Shown here in pieces: positions 1 through 6,498 of a DNA stretch of 9,332 bases. A program made the position numbers and the translations under genes. Each line of letters opens with the position of its first letter. Positions within the stretch are counted from its first letter, which is position 1. The notes beneath the pieces are model-generated. The model was not told the origin of the DNA, did not search any database, and worked only from the letters and a program-made list of their open reading frames with translations. Where the stretch lies: the NCBI GenBank assembly GCA_026014605.1, contig JAOZIC010000007.1, positions 1 to 9,332 on the forward strand, written 5' to 3'. This DNA comes from Candidatus Bathyarchaeota archaeon (GTDB taxonomy: Archaea; Thermoproteota; Bathyarchaeia; Bathyarchaeales; Bathyarchaeaceae).

Positions 1-32
1 ACCTTTTTTCTGAAAAAAGTGGTAATAACATC

Positions 33-52
33 ATAACCTTGCTATAACCTTG
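33..52 (+). repeat. Tandem 9-base direct repeat upstream of serS
   Basis: ATAACCTTG occurs at 33-41 and again at 44-52, exactly 11 bases apart; a third partial copy (ATAAC) starts at 25. The copies lie about 20-40 bases upstream of the likely serS TATA box. The one-helical-turn spacing would suit two protein molecules bound on the same DNA face, but this is inference and no regulator is identified. Confidence 0.35.
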
Positions 53-72
53 GCTGTTGCTTCGTGTATAAC

Positions 73-81
73 GTTAAATAT
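73..81 (+). promoter_or_regulatory. Possible TATA box of serS
   Basis: GTTAAATAT at 73-81 is AT-rich and would place a transcript start near 104, giving a leader of roughly 20 bases. No strong Shine-Dalgarno sequence precedes the start codon; only a weak CGGGG lies at 114-118. Archaeal genes with short leaders often lack one. Confidence 0.3.
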
Positions 82-126
82 CGAGTTACGTAAACTTTTG
101 AGCGAAAAAGATTCGGGGCTTTGTTG

Positions 127-1404
127 ATGCTAGACATAAAACTTGTACGGGAGCACCCAGAACTCATACGCCAAGACCTACAAAAAAGGTGCGAACCAGA
201 AAAACTGCAGATGCTCGAAGACCTCATCGAATACGACGTCCAGTGGAGAAAACTCTTAACCGAAGCAGAACAGCTACGCCACAAACGAAAAACCATAACC
301 GCCGAAGTTGCAAACCTCAAAAAACAACGCAAAGACGCCACCACGCAGATAGAGCAAGCAAAAGCTATTCCACAACAAATCAAAGACGTAGAAACCCAAG
401 TTGCAGACTACCGCGAAAAAGCCGACAGCCTTTTGATGAAGCTTCCAAACGTTTTGCATGAAAGTGTTCCATACGGCAAAGACGAACACGACAACGTAGT
501 TGAACGCGTAGTAGGAAAAGCTCCACAATTTGATTTTGAACCAAAAAGCCACGTAGAACTTGCTTCAGATTTAGGTTTAATAGACTTTGAACAAGCCGCC
601 AAAGTAGCCGGACACGGATTTTACTACCTTAAAGGCGATTTAGCGCGGCTAGATTTTGCAATTATAACTTACACAATAGATTTTCTGAGAAACAGAGGCT
701 ACACCCTAATCGCGCCGCCTTTGATGATGCACAGAAAACCGTACCTAGGCGTTACCGACCTAGAATTCTTTGGCGACCAGTTGTACAAAATAGAAAACGA
801 CGACTTGTACCTAATTGCCACAAGTGAACACCCAATGGCGGCTTCGTACATGGACGAGGTTATCCTCCAAGAAAACCTGCCCATCAAATATGTAGGCGTC
901 AGCCCATGTTTCAGAAAAGAAGTCGGCGCACACGGCAAATACACCAAAGGATTGTTCCGTGTTCACCAATTCAACAAAATTGAACAATTCATCTTTTGTC
1001 ACCCTGACGACTCGTGGAAGTTCCATGAAGAACTGCAAAAAAACAGCGAAGACCTCTACCAAAGCCTAGGACTACACTACAGAGTAGTAAACGTGTGCAC
1101 GGGTGACATCGGAATAATTGCAGCCAAAAAATACGACATAGAAGTCTGGATGGCAGACCAAACCTTCCGCGAATCAGGCTCAAACAGCAACTGCACCGAC
1201 TACCAAGCACGCAGACTAAACATAAAATACCGCGAAAAAGAAGGTCAATCCCCCGCCGATTATGTTCACACCTTAAACAACACTGCTATTGCAACCAGCC
1301 GAACTTTGATTGCTATCCTTGAGCAGTATCAACAAAAAGACGGCACGGTTCTTATTCCAGACGTTTTACGGCCATTAATGGGCGGCAAAGAACGTTTAGA
1401 ATGA
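127..1404 (+). CDS. serS: Seryl-tRNA synthetase (class II, standard type)
   Basis: Charges tRNA(Ser) with serine using ATP in the cytoplasm. I chose ATG 127, giving 425 residues that begin MLDIKLVREHPE, the usual family opening; TTG codons at 121 and 124 are in-frame alternatives. Numbered from the TTG at 121, residues about 30-105 form the charged antiparallel coiled-coil arm that holds the tRNA. The catalytic core follows: motif 1 near 187-210, the serine-binding TSEHP at 234-238, motif 2 at 263-290 (CFRKEVGAHGKYTKG), GDIGIIAAKKYDIEVW at 328-343, SNCTDYQARR at 356-365, and motif 3 at 385-404 with its ATP-binding arginine in IATSRTL. It is the common form, not the rare methanogen type. Length is normal and the gene looks intact. 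Its coding strand is rich in A and C. The eS1 gene follows after 66 bases. Confidence 0.97.
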   Translation: MLDIKLVREHPELIRQDLQKRCEPEKLQMLEDLIEYDVQWRKLLTEAEQLRHKRKTITAEVANLKKQRKDATTQIEQAKAIPQQIKDVETQVADYREKADSLLMKLPNVLHESVPYGKDEHDNVVERVVGKAPQFDFEPKSHVELASDLGLIDFEQAAKVAGHGFYYLKGDLARLDFAIITYTIDFLRNRGYTLIAPPLMMHRKPYLGVTDLEFFGDQLYKIENDDLYLIATSEHPMAASYMDEVILQENLPIKYVGVSPCFRKEVGAHGKYTKGLFRVHQFNKIEQFIFCHPDDSWKFHEELQKNSEDLYQSLGLHYRVVNVCTGDIGIIAAKKYDIEVWMADQTFRESGSNSNCTDYQARRLNIKYREKEGQSPADYVHTLNNTAIATSRTLIAILEQYQQKDGTVLIPDVLRPLMGGKERLE

Positions 1405-1408
1405 GCAG

Positions 1409-1428
1409 AAAAGCCGAAGCTTTTAATA
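1409..1428 (+). terminator. Hairpin plus short T-run after serS
   Basis: Four bases after the serS stop, AAAAGC (1409-1414) pairs with GCTTTT (1419-1424) around a four-base loop CGAA. The right arm ends in four T and continues AATA. It resembles a small intrinsic terminator. The same bases overlap the likely TATA box of the next gene, so the element may serve both purposes. On the opposite strand the loop would be C(UUCG)G, a very stable tetraloop. Confidence 0.4.
1420..1428 (+). promoter_or_regulatory. Likely TATA box of the eS1 gene
   Basis: CTTTTAATA at 1420-1428 follows a purine-rich stretch (CGAAG, 1415-1419) that could act as the TFB element. A start near 1450 would give a leader of about 20 bases that includes the Shine-Dalgarno sequence GAGGGA at 1460-1465. 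This suggests eS1 has its own promoter and does not depend on readthrough from serS. Confidence 0.5.
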
Positions 1429-1459
1429 CTTCCACGCTAAATCTTTCAACCCACAATAT

Positions 1460-1465
1460 GAGGGA
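1460..1465 (+). promoter_or_regulatory. Ribosome binding site of the eS1 gene
   Basis: GAGGGA lies five bases before GTG 1471. It supports the GTG codon as the true start; no in-frame ATG lies nearby. Confidence 0.55.
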
Positions 1466-1470
1466 ATCCA

Positions 1471-2061
1471 GTGTCAAAGAGAAGAGGACGCATTAAAGAC
1501 AAGTGGCGTGACAAGAAATGGTACACGGTAGTTTCTCCACCTTACTTTGGCGGAGTTGAATTAGGTTCAGTGCCAGCAGACGACCCTGCAAAACTTGTTG
1601 GACGAATCGTAGACGGTACCCTCTACGACATAACAAACGATTTTGCGCATCAATATCTTAAACTGTACTTCCGCGTTGAAGATGTGGAAGGAAAAACTGC
1701 GCGAACTGTCTTTAAAGGACACGAATACTCCCGAGACTATCTAAGGAGTCTAGTTCGAAGACGAACAACACGCGTAGACGGAATTTTCAACGTTAAAACC
1801 AAAGACGATTATGGTTTAACTTTGGCTGTTTCTGTTTTCACTCTTTCACGCATTAAAACTTCACAAGAACACGACATACGCGCAATCATGAGCAAAATAG
1901 TCAAAGAAAAATCTGATGCTCTAACATTTGACCAGTTTGTTCAAGAACTAGTTCTTGGCAAAATCGCATCCGACATCTACAACGAATCAAAGAAAATCTC
2001 ACCACTGCGACACGTTGGAGTGCGAAAATCAAAGCTCACACTTCAACCAGTAGCCGCATAA
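1471..2061 (+). CDS. rps1e: 30S ribosomal protein eS1 (S3Ae family)
   Basis: Structural protein of the small ribosomal subunit, found in archaea and eukaryotes but not bacteria. It sits near the mRNA exit region of the platform. The 196 residues match the family's usual archaeal length. Recognisable stretches are a basic N-terminus with KDKWRDKKWYTVVSPPYFGG (residues about 9-28), the VRRRTTRVDGIFNVKTKDDY segment (about 95-114), and a C-terminus with ISPLRHVGVRKSKL (about 176-189). The start is GTG with a good ribosome binding site. A separate promoter probably drives it, and a hairpin about 30 bases past the stop may close the transcript. Pairing with serS puts two translation genes side by side. 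Nothing looks truncated or unusual. Confidence 0.95.
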   Translation: MSKRRGRIKDKWRDKKWYTVVSPPYFGGVELGSVPADDPAKLVGRIVDGTLYDITNDFAHQYLKLYFRVEDVEGKTARTVFKGHEYSRDYLRSLVRRRTTRVDGIFNVKTKDDYGLTLAVSVFTLSRIKTSQEHDIRAIMSKIVKEKSDALTFDQFVQELVLGKIASDIYNESKKISPLRHVGVRKSKLTLQPVAA

Positions 2062-2082
2062 CAATCTTTGAACAACGTTAAC

Positions 2083-2146
2083 TTGGTTTACTGCACTGTT
2101 AACACGCCAATGTAAGCAGTGCTGGTTACCAACTTCATTTATTTTC
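2083..2146 (+). terminator. 3' hairpin and T-rich tail after the eS1 gene
   Basis: GCACTGTT (2093-2100) pairs with AGCAGTGC (2115-2122) over eight base pairs, one of them G-T; two more pairs follow after a mismatch. An outer arm TTGGT (2083-2087) pairs with ACCAA (2128-2132) across a symmetrical internal loop. The T-rich TTCATTTATTTT follows at 2135-2146. The arrangement fits a terminator or a structured 3' untranslated region of the eS1 mRNA. Confidence 0.45.
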
Positions 2147-2320
2147 TAGTTAGTCTAAAATTTCGCAAATAACCCGTCCAAGTTTAGGTGTTATCTGAAT
2201 CACTCATAAGGGTTTCATTCATACCTTTTTGCATCGTTATTGTTGTCAATTTTCTTGGTTTGAATTGTTAATTAGTATGTAACTCCCACCATATTGATAC
2301 AGTTTGAAGATGCATTACGT

Positions 2321-2329
2321 TTATTTATA
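2321..2329 (+). promoter_or_regulatory. Likely TATA box of the coiled-coil gene
   Basis: TTATTTATA at 2321-2329 would start transcription near 2351, leaving a leader of about 20 bases. The Shine-Dalgarno AAGGAG at 2356-2361 lies eight bases before ATG 2370. A second AT-rich block, GCTATAATT (2342-2350), is too close to the start codon if the Shine-Dalgarno is used. Confidence 0.45.
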
Positions 2330-2369
2330 CAGCAAGCATATGCTATAATTAGTCCAAGGAGACAACGAC

Positions 2370-2879
2370 ATGGAACGGAAACCAAGCAAAAACGATGCTT
2401 TAGAAGCTCTTGACTTCATAATTAATGTGTTGAAAGAGCACGAAAAAGACTTGGATCGTCTGATAAGTCAACTGAGCATCATAACCGAAAGTTTGGGTGA
2501 AACCGGCGAAATCGCGGGTAAAATCGAAAAGATCGAAGACCGCATCACAGATCTCCAAGACGAGATAACAACTTTGGTAAAAAATGTTGTCTCCCCCAAA
2601 AATGCCCCACCCGCTCAAACCGCAATTTCGTCATCATCTGTTAGTGTCAAATGCCGTCAATGGGAAGACTTTAAGGCTTTGGCTGCAGGCGCAGAAACCG
2701 TTTCTTATCTTTTCAAGGTGTCAGACAACTCGTTTAAGGCTGATGCCCTGAAAAATGGTAGAATCGTGTCTTATGTGGGAGAGTTTCCCTCAAACTCTAA
2801 TCTCCTCAAGCTGTGGCTGTCCAAAGAACTGAAAGTTGCGGAAGCCGATGTCTTTGAAGGCGTTTTAGACATCAACTAA
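2370..2879 (+). CDS. Coiled-coil protein of unknown function
   Basis: I do not recognise this 169-residue protein. ATG 2370 is supported by a strong AAGGAG eight bases upstream. Residues about 12-73 show the hydrophobic spacing and high charge of a coiled coil (DFIINVLKEHEKDLDRLISQ, then KIEKIEDRITDLQDEITTLV). A flexible linker rich in Pro, Ala and Ser spans about 76-92. The last 75 residues form a compact domain with WEDFKALA, ETVSYLFKV and a Leu-rich helix (NLLKLWLSKEL) ending in VFEGVLDIN. There is no signal peptide or membrane segment, so it is probably cytoplasmic. The layout suggests an oligomer formed through the coiled coil, carrying a C-terminal binding domain. It stands alone, with its own promoter and a T8 terminator, and converges on the surface-protein gene. 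Confidence 0.8.
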   Translation: MERKPSKNDALEALDFIINVLKEHEKDLDRLISQLSIITESLGETGEIAGKIEKIEDRITDLQDEITTLVKNVVSPKNAPPAQTAISSSSVSVKCRQWEDFKALAAGAETVSYLFKVSDNSFKADALKNGRIVSYVGEFPSNSNLLKLWLSKELKVAEADVFEGVLDIN

Positions 2880-2897
2880 ACTTTTGGTTAATGCGCC

Positions 2898-2905
2898 TTT
2901 TTTTT
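2898..2905 (+). terminator. T8 tract ending the coiled-coil gene
   Basis: Eight consecutive T lie 19 bases past the stop at 2879, preceded by GCGCC. Oligo-T tracts are the main intrinsic termination signal in archaea. No strong hairpin precedes it. Confidence 0.6.
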
Positions 2906-2982
2906 GTGGGCGATTATGAATTTTTTTGTGAACTATAAACAGTTTATTTGCTAAAAAATTGTAAAATAAAAATAGAAAGGGG

Positions 2983-3004
2983 ATAGCCTAAATGTTTAGG
3001 CTAT
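2983..3004 (-). terminator. Perfect 10-bp hairpin over the stop of the PKD surface-protein gene
   Basis: ATAGCCTAAA (2983-2992) and TTTAGGCTAT (2995-3004) are exact reverse complements separated by TG. The stop codon of the surface-protein gene (3001-3003, minus strand) lies inside the stem. Downstream on the minus strand the sequence becomes T-rich (complement of 2946-2976). It looks like an intrinsic terminator built into the end of the coding region. Confidence 0.6.
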
Positions 3005-6000
3005 TGGTTGTTTTGTTTCTTTTTTCGTCTTCTAATGAACAAACCATATAGAAGCGTCAAAGTAATTGCTGTTACACCCAAGACAACAAAACCGATTATG
3101 GCAAGTGACACTACTGCGTCCTGTACTGAAGTGTTTGCTGTTGTCGAGTCTGTTGCGCCATTGTTGTCTGTTACTGTCAAAGTTACCGTGTATTCACCTG
3201 CTTGTGTGAATGTGTGCTCTACTTCTATGCCTGTTGCTGTTGTTCCGTCACCAAAGTCCCATTCATAACTTACTATGGTGCCGTCTGTGTCGTAGCTTTC
3301 GGATGCGTCAAAGCTTACTGCTTCACCTTGTGTTGGTGTTGTAGAGCTTTGTGTAAAGATTGCTTCTGGTGGGCTGTTAACAACAATTGTTGTAGTCACT
3401 GAGTCTGTTGCGCCGTCGTTGTCTGTTACTGTTAAAGTTACTGTGTATTCACCTGTGCTTTCGTAGGTATGTTCTGCTTCAACGGTTGTTGCTGTTGTGC
3501 CGTCGCCGAAGTCCCACAGGTAACTTGTGATTGTTCCGTCTGCATCGTAGCTTTCTGAGGCATCAAGTTGTGCTGCTTCGCCGTTGTTTATTGTTGTTTG
3601 TGTTTCAGATATCACTGCTACTGGTGGCTGGTTGGTTACTGTTTTGGTTTCAGAGGTAGAGTCTGCTGCGCCGTCGTTGTCTGTTACTGTCAAAGTTACT
3701 GTGAAGGTTCCTGTCTGACCATAAGCGTGGGTTACTTCTACGCCTGTTGCTGTTGTTCCGTCGCCAAAGTCCCATAGGTAGTTGACGATTGTGCCGTCTG
3801 GGTCGCTGCTACGTGATGCATCAAAACTGATTGTCTGTTCTGTTTTTGCTGTGTTTGCGCTGGCAGTAAACGCTGCGTTTGGTGCTATGTTCATGACTGT
3901 TACTGTGCTGCTTGCGGTTCCGGTTGCTGCGTTGTTGTCTGTTACGGTCAAAGTAACTATGATTGTTCCTTTGTTACTGTAAACGTGGCTAACTACTGTG
4001 CCTGTTGCTGTTGTTCCGTCGCCGAAATCCCATTCATAAGCAACTATGCTGCCGTCTGGGTCAAAGCTGTTGGCAGCGTTGAATGTGACGGTGTCGTCTG
4101 GGTAAACACTTTCAGAGGATTGGTCAATTATTGCTACTGGTGGGATGTTTGCAATGATTTTAGGATAAATTGCGGTTCCTGTTGCTCCGTCGTTGTCTGT
4201 GACTGTGAGCTTAACGATGTATTCTCCGCCGCGTGGGAATGTGTGTGTTACGTTCATGCCTGTTCCTTTGGTAAAGTCGCCAAAGTCCCATTCGTAACTG
4301 ACTATAGTTCCGTCAAGGTCGTAGCTTGCTATTGCAGTGAATGAGACAACTTCTTTGCTGTCAACAATTGTCGAGGATGCGTTCAATATTGCTACTGGAG
4401 GCATGTTAGTAACATAGAAACCTTTAGTCAGCATGGATGATGCGCCATAGTTGTCAACAACTTTGAGCGACACTGAATACGGACCTTTAGCTGTGAATAC
4501 GTGACTTGTAGTAACTCCTGTTGCTGTTTTTCCGTCACCAAAGATCCAAGTGTAACTTACGATAGTTCCGTCTACGTCGTAGCTGCCTGATGCATCAAAG
4601 TCTATGACTTCACCGATGTAAACTGTTGTTGCTGATTCAGTGAAAGCTGCATATGGTGCCCTGTTTGCGTTTACTTTGTATGTGAACACTGCTGAAACGT
4701 CAGAAAGTCCAGCCGCGTCTGTGGCGTAGACTCTGTAGTTTACTGTTGTGCCGAATGTATACGCTGGAATAGCTGCAACATACCGTCCGCCGCTCAGGTT
4801 CATGGTTACGTTTACCCAACCTGCGGAGCCTGCTTGGTATCCTAGGATTACTGATGTTATGTCAGCAACGCCTTTGACTACTTCGGCTTTGACTGTTACC
4901 GATTGGTCAAAGTTGGGTGTTAGTGGAGAACGAGCTACGCTGACGATTGTTGGTGGTACTACACTTACTGTGTACGAGAACACTGATGAAACGTCTGATA
5001 GGCCGAGTGTGTCGTTTGCGTAGACTTTGTAGTTGACTGTAACACCTGCGGTTTGTGCTGGAATGTTTGCAACGTATAATCCACTGTTTAGATTCATGGT
5101 TACGTTTACCTTGCTGCCAGAGCCTATTTGATACTCCAAAATAACCGAATCAATATCTACACTGCCTTTTGTGACGTTGGCAGAAACAGTTACTGTCTGG
5201 TCATAATCTGGGTTAACAGGCAAACGGGTAACACTGACAATCGATGGCCCTACTACATTAACTGTGTATGAATACACTGCTGAAACATCAGAAAGTCCAA
5301 CCGCATCTGTGGCATAGACTTTGTAATTCACTGTAGTCCATGCTGCTTGTCCAGGAATTGTTGCAACATATGAACCACTGGCTAAGGACATGGTTAGGTT
5401 GTTCCAACTGCCAGAACCGACTTGGTATCCCAAAATAACTGATGCAATATCCGCAGTGCCTTTAGTTACTGTGGCAGAAACGGTTACTGCTTCGTTGACG
5501 TCGGGAGTAAGTGGGTCCCTTGTAACGCTCACGATTTGTGGAGGTTGAATTGGAACAAGAGAGAAAACCATATCGTTGTAGTCTCTTTCGCTGTCTCCGT
5601 AAAAGTTCTCAAAGCCAATCAAGTACATCGCTGGATTGTTCAAGTTTCTGTAGACTATTGCGTGGTGCAGAGGATAATCTGGGTTTAGATAATGTTCAGT
5701 GAAGTATCTGTATGAAGGTGCCAGCATCGATAAACCAAATTCACATCCAGGTGTGAAAATTGTTGACACTGGTGGAACTACATACCCACCCTGATCTCCT
5801 GTTGCTCCAACAGGTCCGGTGAAAATTGTTTGATAATTTGTTGTATTCACCGCGTAGTAGTCGAGTTGGTTCAGCGAGTGATAGCCTGCAAACTCGGCAT
5901 ATAGCGTTATATTGTATGAACCTGCGGGGAATGTTTGAGCGTCTATTTCTGTGATGTTTGTAAATCCTAGTGTGTTTAGAACTTCTTCTATGGTTGGTTC

Positions 6001-6159
6001 GCCTGGTGCTGCGTTTGCGGTAATGAACAATATTGGCGCTGTAACAAGTAGCGCAATGAGAGTGATGGTGAAAAAATTGGAAACCACCCTTTTCCTAGTC
6101 TGCACTTTAGACTGTGTGCATTTTGTTATGTTTAGCATATTTCTAAGTGTATATGACAT
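3001..6159 (-). CDS. Secreted membrane-anchored surface protein: DUF4114-like, three Ig-like and six PKD domains
   Basis: A 1052-residue extracellular protein. An N-terminal signal has a basic stretch (KVQTRKR), a hydrophobic core at about 29-47 and a likely cleavage after ANA at 48-50. Residues about 55-204 form a globular domain ending in GFENFYGDSERDYNDMVF, the DUF4114-type acidic motif thought to bind metal. Three repeats of about 97 residues follow (206-302, 304-400, 403-498), each with TVNYKVYA.D..GLSDVS. Six PKD domains of about 86 residues follow (501-1012), most with SYEWDFGDGTTATG and TVTLTVTDNDGA. A membrane helix (about 1016-1041) and a RRRKKK tail anchor it, with the bulk outside the cell. 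Many N-X-S/T sites suggest glycosylation. PKD arrays usually act as rigid stalks or in carbohydrate or protein contact, so adhesion or cell-envelope structure is likely. PKD 2 is divergent (GDFTKGTG). The start has AGGAG 11 bases upstream; Met 8 is an alternative. Confidence 0.9.
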   Translation of the reverse strand: MSYTLRNMLNITKCTQSKVQTRKRVVSNFFTITLIALLVTAPILFITANAAPGEPTIEEVLNTLGFTNITEIDAQTFPAGSYNITLYAEFAGYHSLNQLDYYAVNTTNYQTIFTGPVGATGDQGGYVVPPVSTIFTPGCEFGLSMLAPSYRYFTEHYLNPDYPLHHAIVYRNLNNPAMYLIGFENFYGDSERDYNDMVFSLVPIQPPQIVSVTRDPLTPDVNEAVTVSATVTKGTADIASVILGYQVGSGSWNNLTMSLASGSYVATIPGQAAWTTVNYKVYATDAVGLSDVSAVYSYTVNVVGPSIVSVTRLPVNPDYDQTVTVSANVTKGSVDIDSVILEYQIGSGSKVNVTMNLNSGLYVANIPAQTAGVTVNYKVYANDTLGLSDVSSVFSYTVSVVPPTIVSVARSPLTPNFDQSVTVKAEVVKGVADITSVILGYQAGSAGWVNVTMNLSGGRYVAAIPAYTFGTTVNYRVYATDAAGLSDVSAVFTYKVNANRAPYAAFTESATTVYIGEVIDFDASGSYDVDGTIVSYTWIFGDGKTATGVTTSHVFTAKGPYSVSLKVVDNYGASSMLTKGFYVTNMPPVAILNASSTIVDSKEVVSFTAIASYDLDGTIVSYEWDFGDFTKGTGMNVTHTFPRGGEYIVKLTVTDNDGATGTAIYPKIIANIPPVAIIDQSSESVYPDDTVTFNAANSFDPDGSIVAYEWDFGDGTTATGTVVSHVYSNKGTIIVTLTVTDNNAATGTASSTVTVMNIAPNAAFTASANTAKTEQTISFDASRSSDPDGTIVNYLWDFGDGTTATGVEVTHAYGQTGTFTVTLTVTDNDGAADSTSETKTVTNQPPVAVISETQTTINNGEAAQLDASESYDADGTITSYLWDFGDGTTATTVEAEHTYESTGEYTVTLTVTDNDGATDSVTTTIVVNSPPEAIFTQSSTTPTQGEAVSFDASESYDTDGTIVSYEWDFGDGTTATGIEVEHTFTQAGEYTVTLTVTDNNGATDSTTANTSVQDAVVSLAIIGFVVLGVTAITLTLLYGLFIRRRKKKQNNQ
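3124..4659 (-). repeat. Array of six PKD repeats at the DNA level
   Basis: The coding repeats recur about every 258 bases. One marker is the plus-strand string around GTTGCTGTTGTTCCGTCGCC, seen near 3236, 3487, 3747, 4003 and, degraded, near 4261 and 4521. The C-terminal copies (low coordinates) are the most alike in DNA and the N-terminal two have diverged most. This gradient suggests growth by duplication at the C-terminal end. Confidence 0.75.
4666..5544 (-). repeat. Three tandem Ig-like/FN3-like coding repeats
   Basis: Three copies of about 290-297 bases encode residues 206-498 of the surface protein. Each copy begins IVSV(T/A)R followed by P, contains SVIL(G/E)YQ and (N/T)(L/V)TM(S/N)L, and ends GLSDVS(A/S)V(Y/F)(S/T)Y(T/K)V. 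All copies are full length and in frame. Confidence 0.7.
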
Positions 6160-6170
6160 GTATATGTGTA

Positions 6171-6220
6171 CTCCTAATACTTTCTATCTACAAAATCAAC
6201 TTCGCTTCCAGAAAATAAAT
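6171..6220 (-). promoter_or_regulatory. Promoter and ribosome binding site of the surface-protein gene
   Basis: On the minus strand AGGAG (complement of 6171-6175) lies 11 bases before ATG 6159. An AT-rich ATTTATTTT (complement of 6212-6220) could be the TATA box, starting transcription near 6190 with a leader of about 30 bases. The ribosome binding site is a little farther than usual but supports the first Met over Met 8. Confidence 0.4.
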
Positions 6221-6313
6221 GCGCTATTTCTTTTGATGACATATATCTTAACGTAAAATGTAACAAACTTCTACCTCGATTTTTGAGGCTATCAAACATT
6301 CAATTTTTACGGT

Positions 6314-6401
6314 ACAGGTCACCATTTTCTTTGTGTATACTCAAAAAATCGCCGTTTTTGTGGTTCGTTATTTATTTTGTATGCACATTTTGGTGACCTG
6401 T
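6314..6401. repeat. Widely spaced perfect 11-base inverted repeat
   Basis: ACAGGTCACCA (6314-6324) and TGGTGACCTGT (6391-6401) are exact reverse complements separated by 66 bases of AT-rich sequence. Each arm contains GGTNACC, itself a small palindrome. The pair lies in the divergent region between the surface-protein gene and the small gene at 6487. It could be two binding sites for a dimeric regulator, or the ends of a larger RNA stem. Confidence 0.5.
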
Positions 6402-6427
6402 TTGCTGTGTCTCAATATGTTATATAT

Positions 6428-6448
6428 CGACTTTCGACTTATGACTTT
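6428..6448 (+). repeat. Three tandem heptamers beside a TATA-like box
   Basis: CGACTTT, CGACTTA and TGACTTT follow each other without a gap. The last one runs into the TTTTAATAT block that looks like a TATA box. The position directly upstream of the TATA box is where an archaeal activator or the TFB element would act. Confidence 0.45.
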
Positions 6449-6454
6449 TAATAT
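6446..6454 (+). promoter_or_regulatory. Likely TATA box of the 32-residue protein gene
   Basis: TTTTAATAT at 6446-6454 predicts a transcript start near 6477, only about ten bases before ATG 6487. The mRNA would be nearly leaderless, which is common in archaea and would explain the lack of a clear Shine-Dalgarno sequence. Confidence 0.4.
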
Positions 6455-6471
6455 CCGCCAGTTGAATCACT

Positions 6472-6498
6472 TGTTGGGAATAAAAAATGAGCCCAACA
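6472..6498. repeat. Inverted repeat enclosing the start codon of the small gene
   Basis: TGTTGGG (6472-6478) and CCCAACA (6492-6498) are perfect reverse complements, with a 13-base A-rich loop that holds ATG 6487. It may be an operator over the transcript start, or an RNA hairpin presenting the start codon in its loop if transcription begins upstream of about 6470. Confidence 0.4.

Larger units (their letters stand above)
2062..2369. other. Gene-free spacer between eS1 and the coiled-coil gene
   Basis: This stretch of 308 bases holds the eS1 3' hairpin, a weak imperfect hairpin near 2208-2230 ending in five T, and the promoter and ribosome binding site of the next gene. I see no open frame of convincing length on either strand and no tRNA-like cloverleaf. 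Confidence 0.6.

Noticed and set aside
3..19. CTTTTTT-CTG-AAAAAAG hairpin at the window start
   Set aside because: The arms are low in complexity and the gene it might terminate is outside the window, so it cannot be judged.
2335..2344. Palindrome AGCATATGCT near the coiled-coil gene promoter
   Set aside because: A 10-base perfect palindrome is expected several times by chance in a window this size, and nothing else supports it.
3008..4344. Several open frames on the plus strand opposite the PKD repeats
   Set aside because: They are antisense shadows of a repetitive gene: Cys- and Val-rich, repeating with the PKD period, and without start signals.
3124..5544. Regular repeats considered as a CRISPR array or satellite
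   Set aside because: The repeats are 258 and about 290 bases long and encode in-frame protein domains with no unique spacers.
6274..6288. Small CCTC/GAGG hairpin
   Set aside because: It has only four base pairs and no T-run or gene end nearby.
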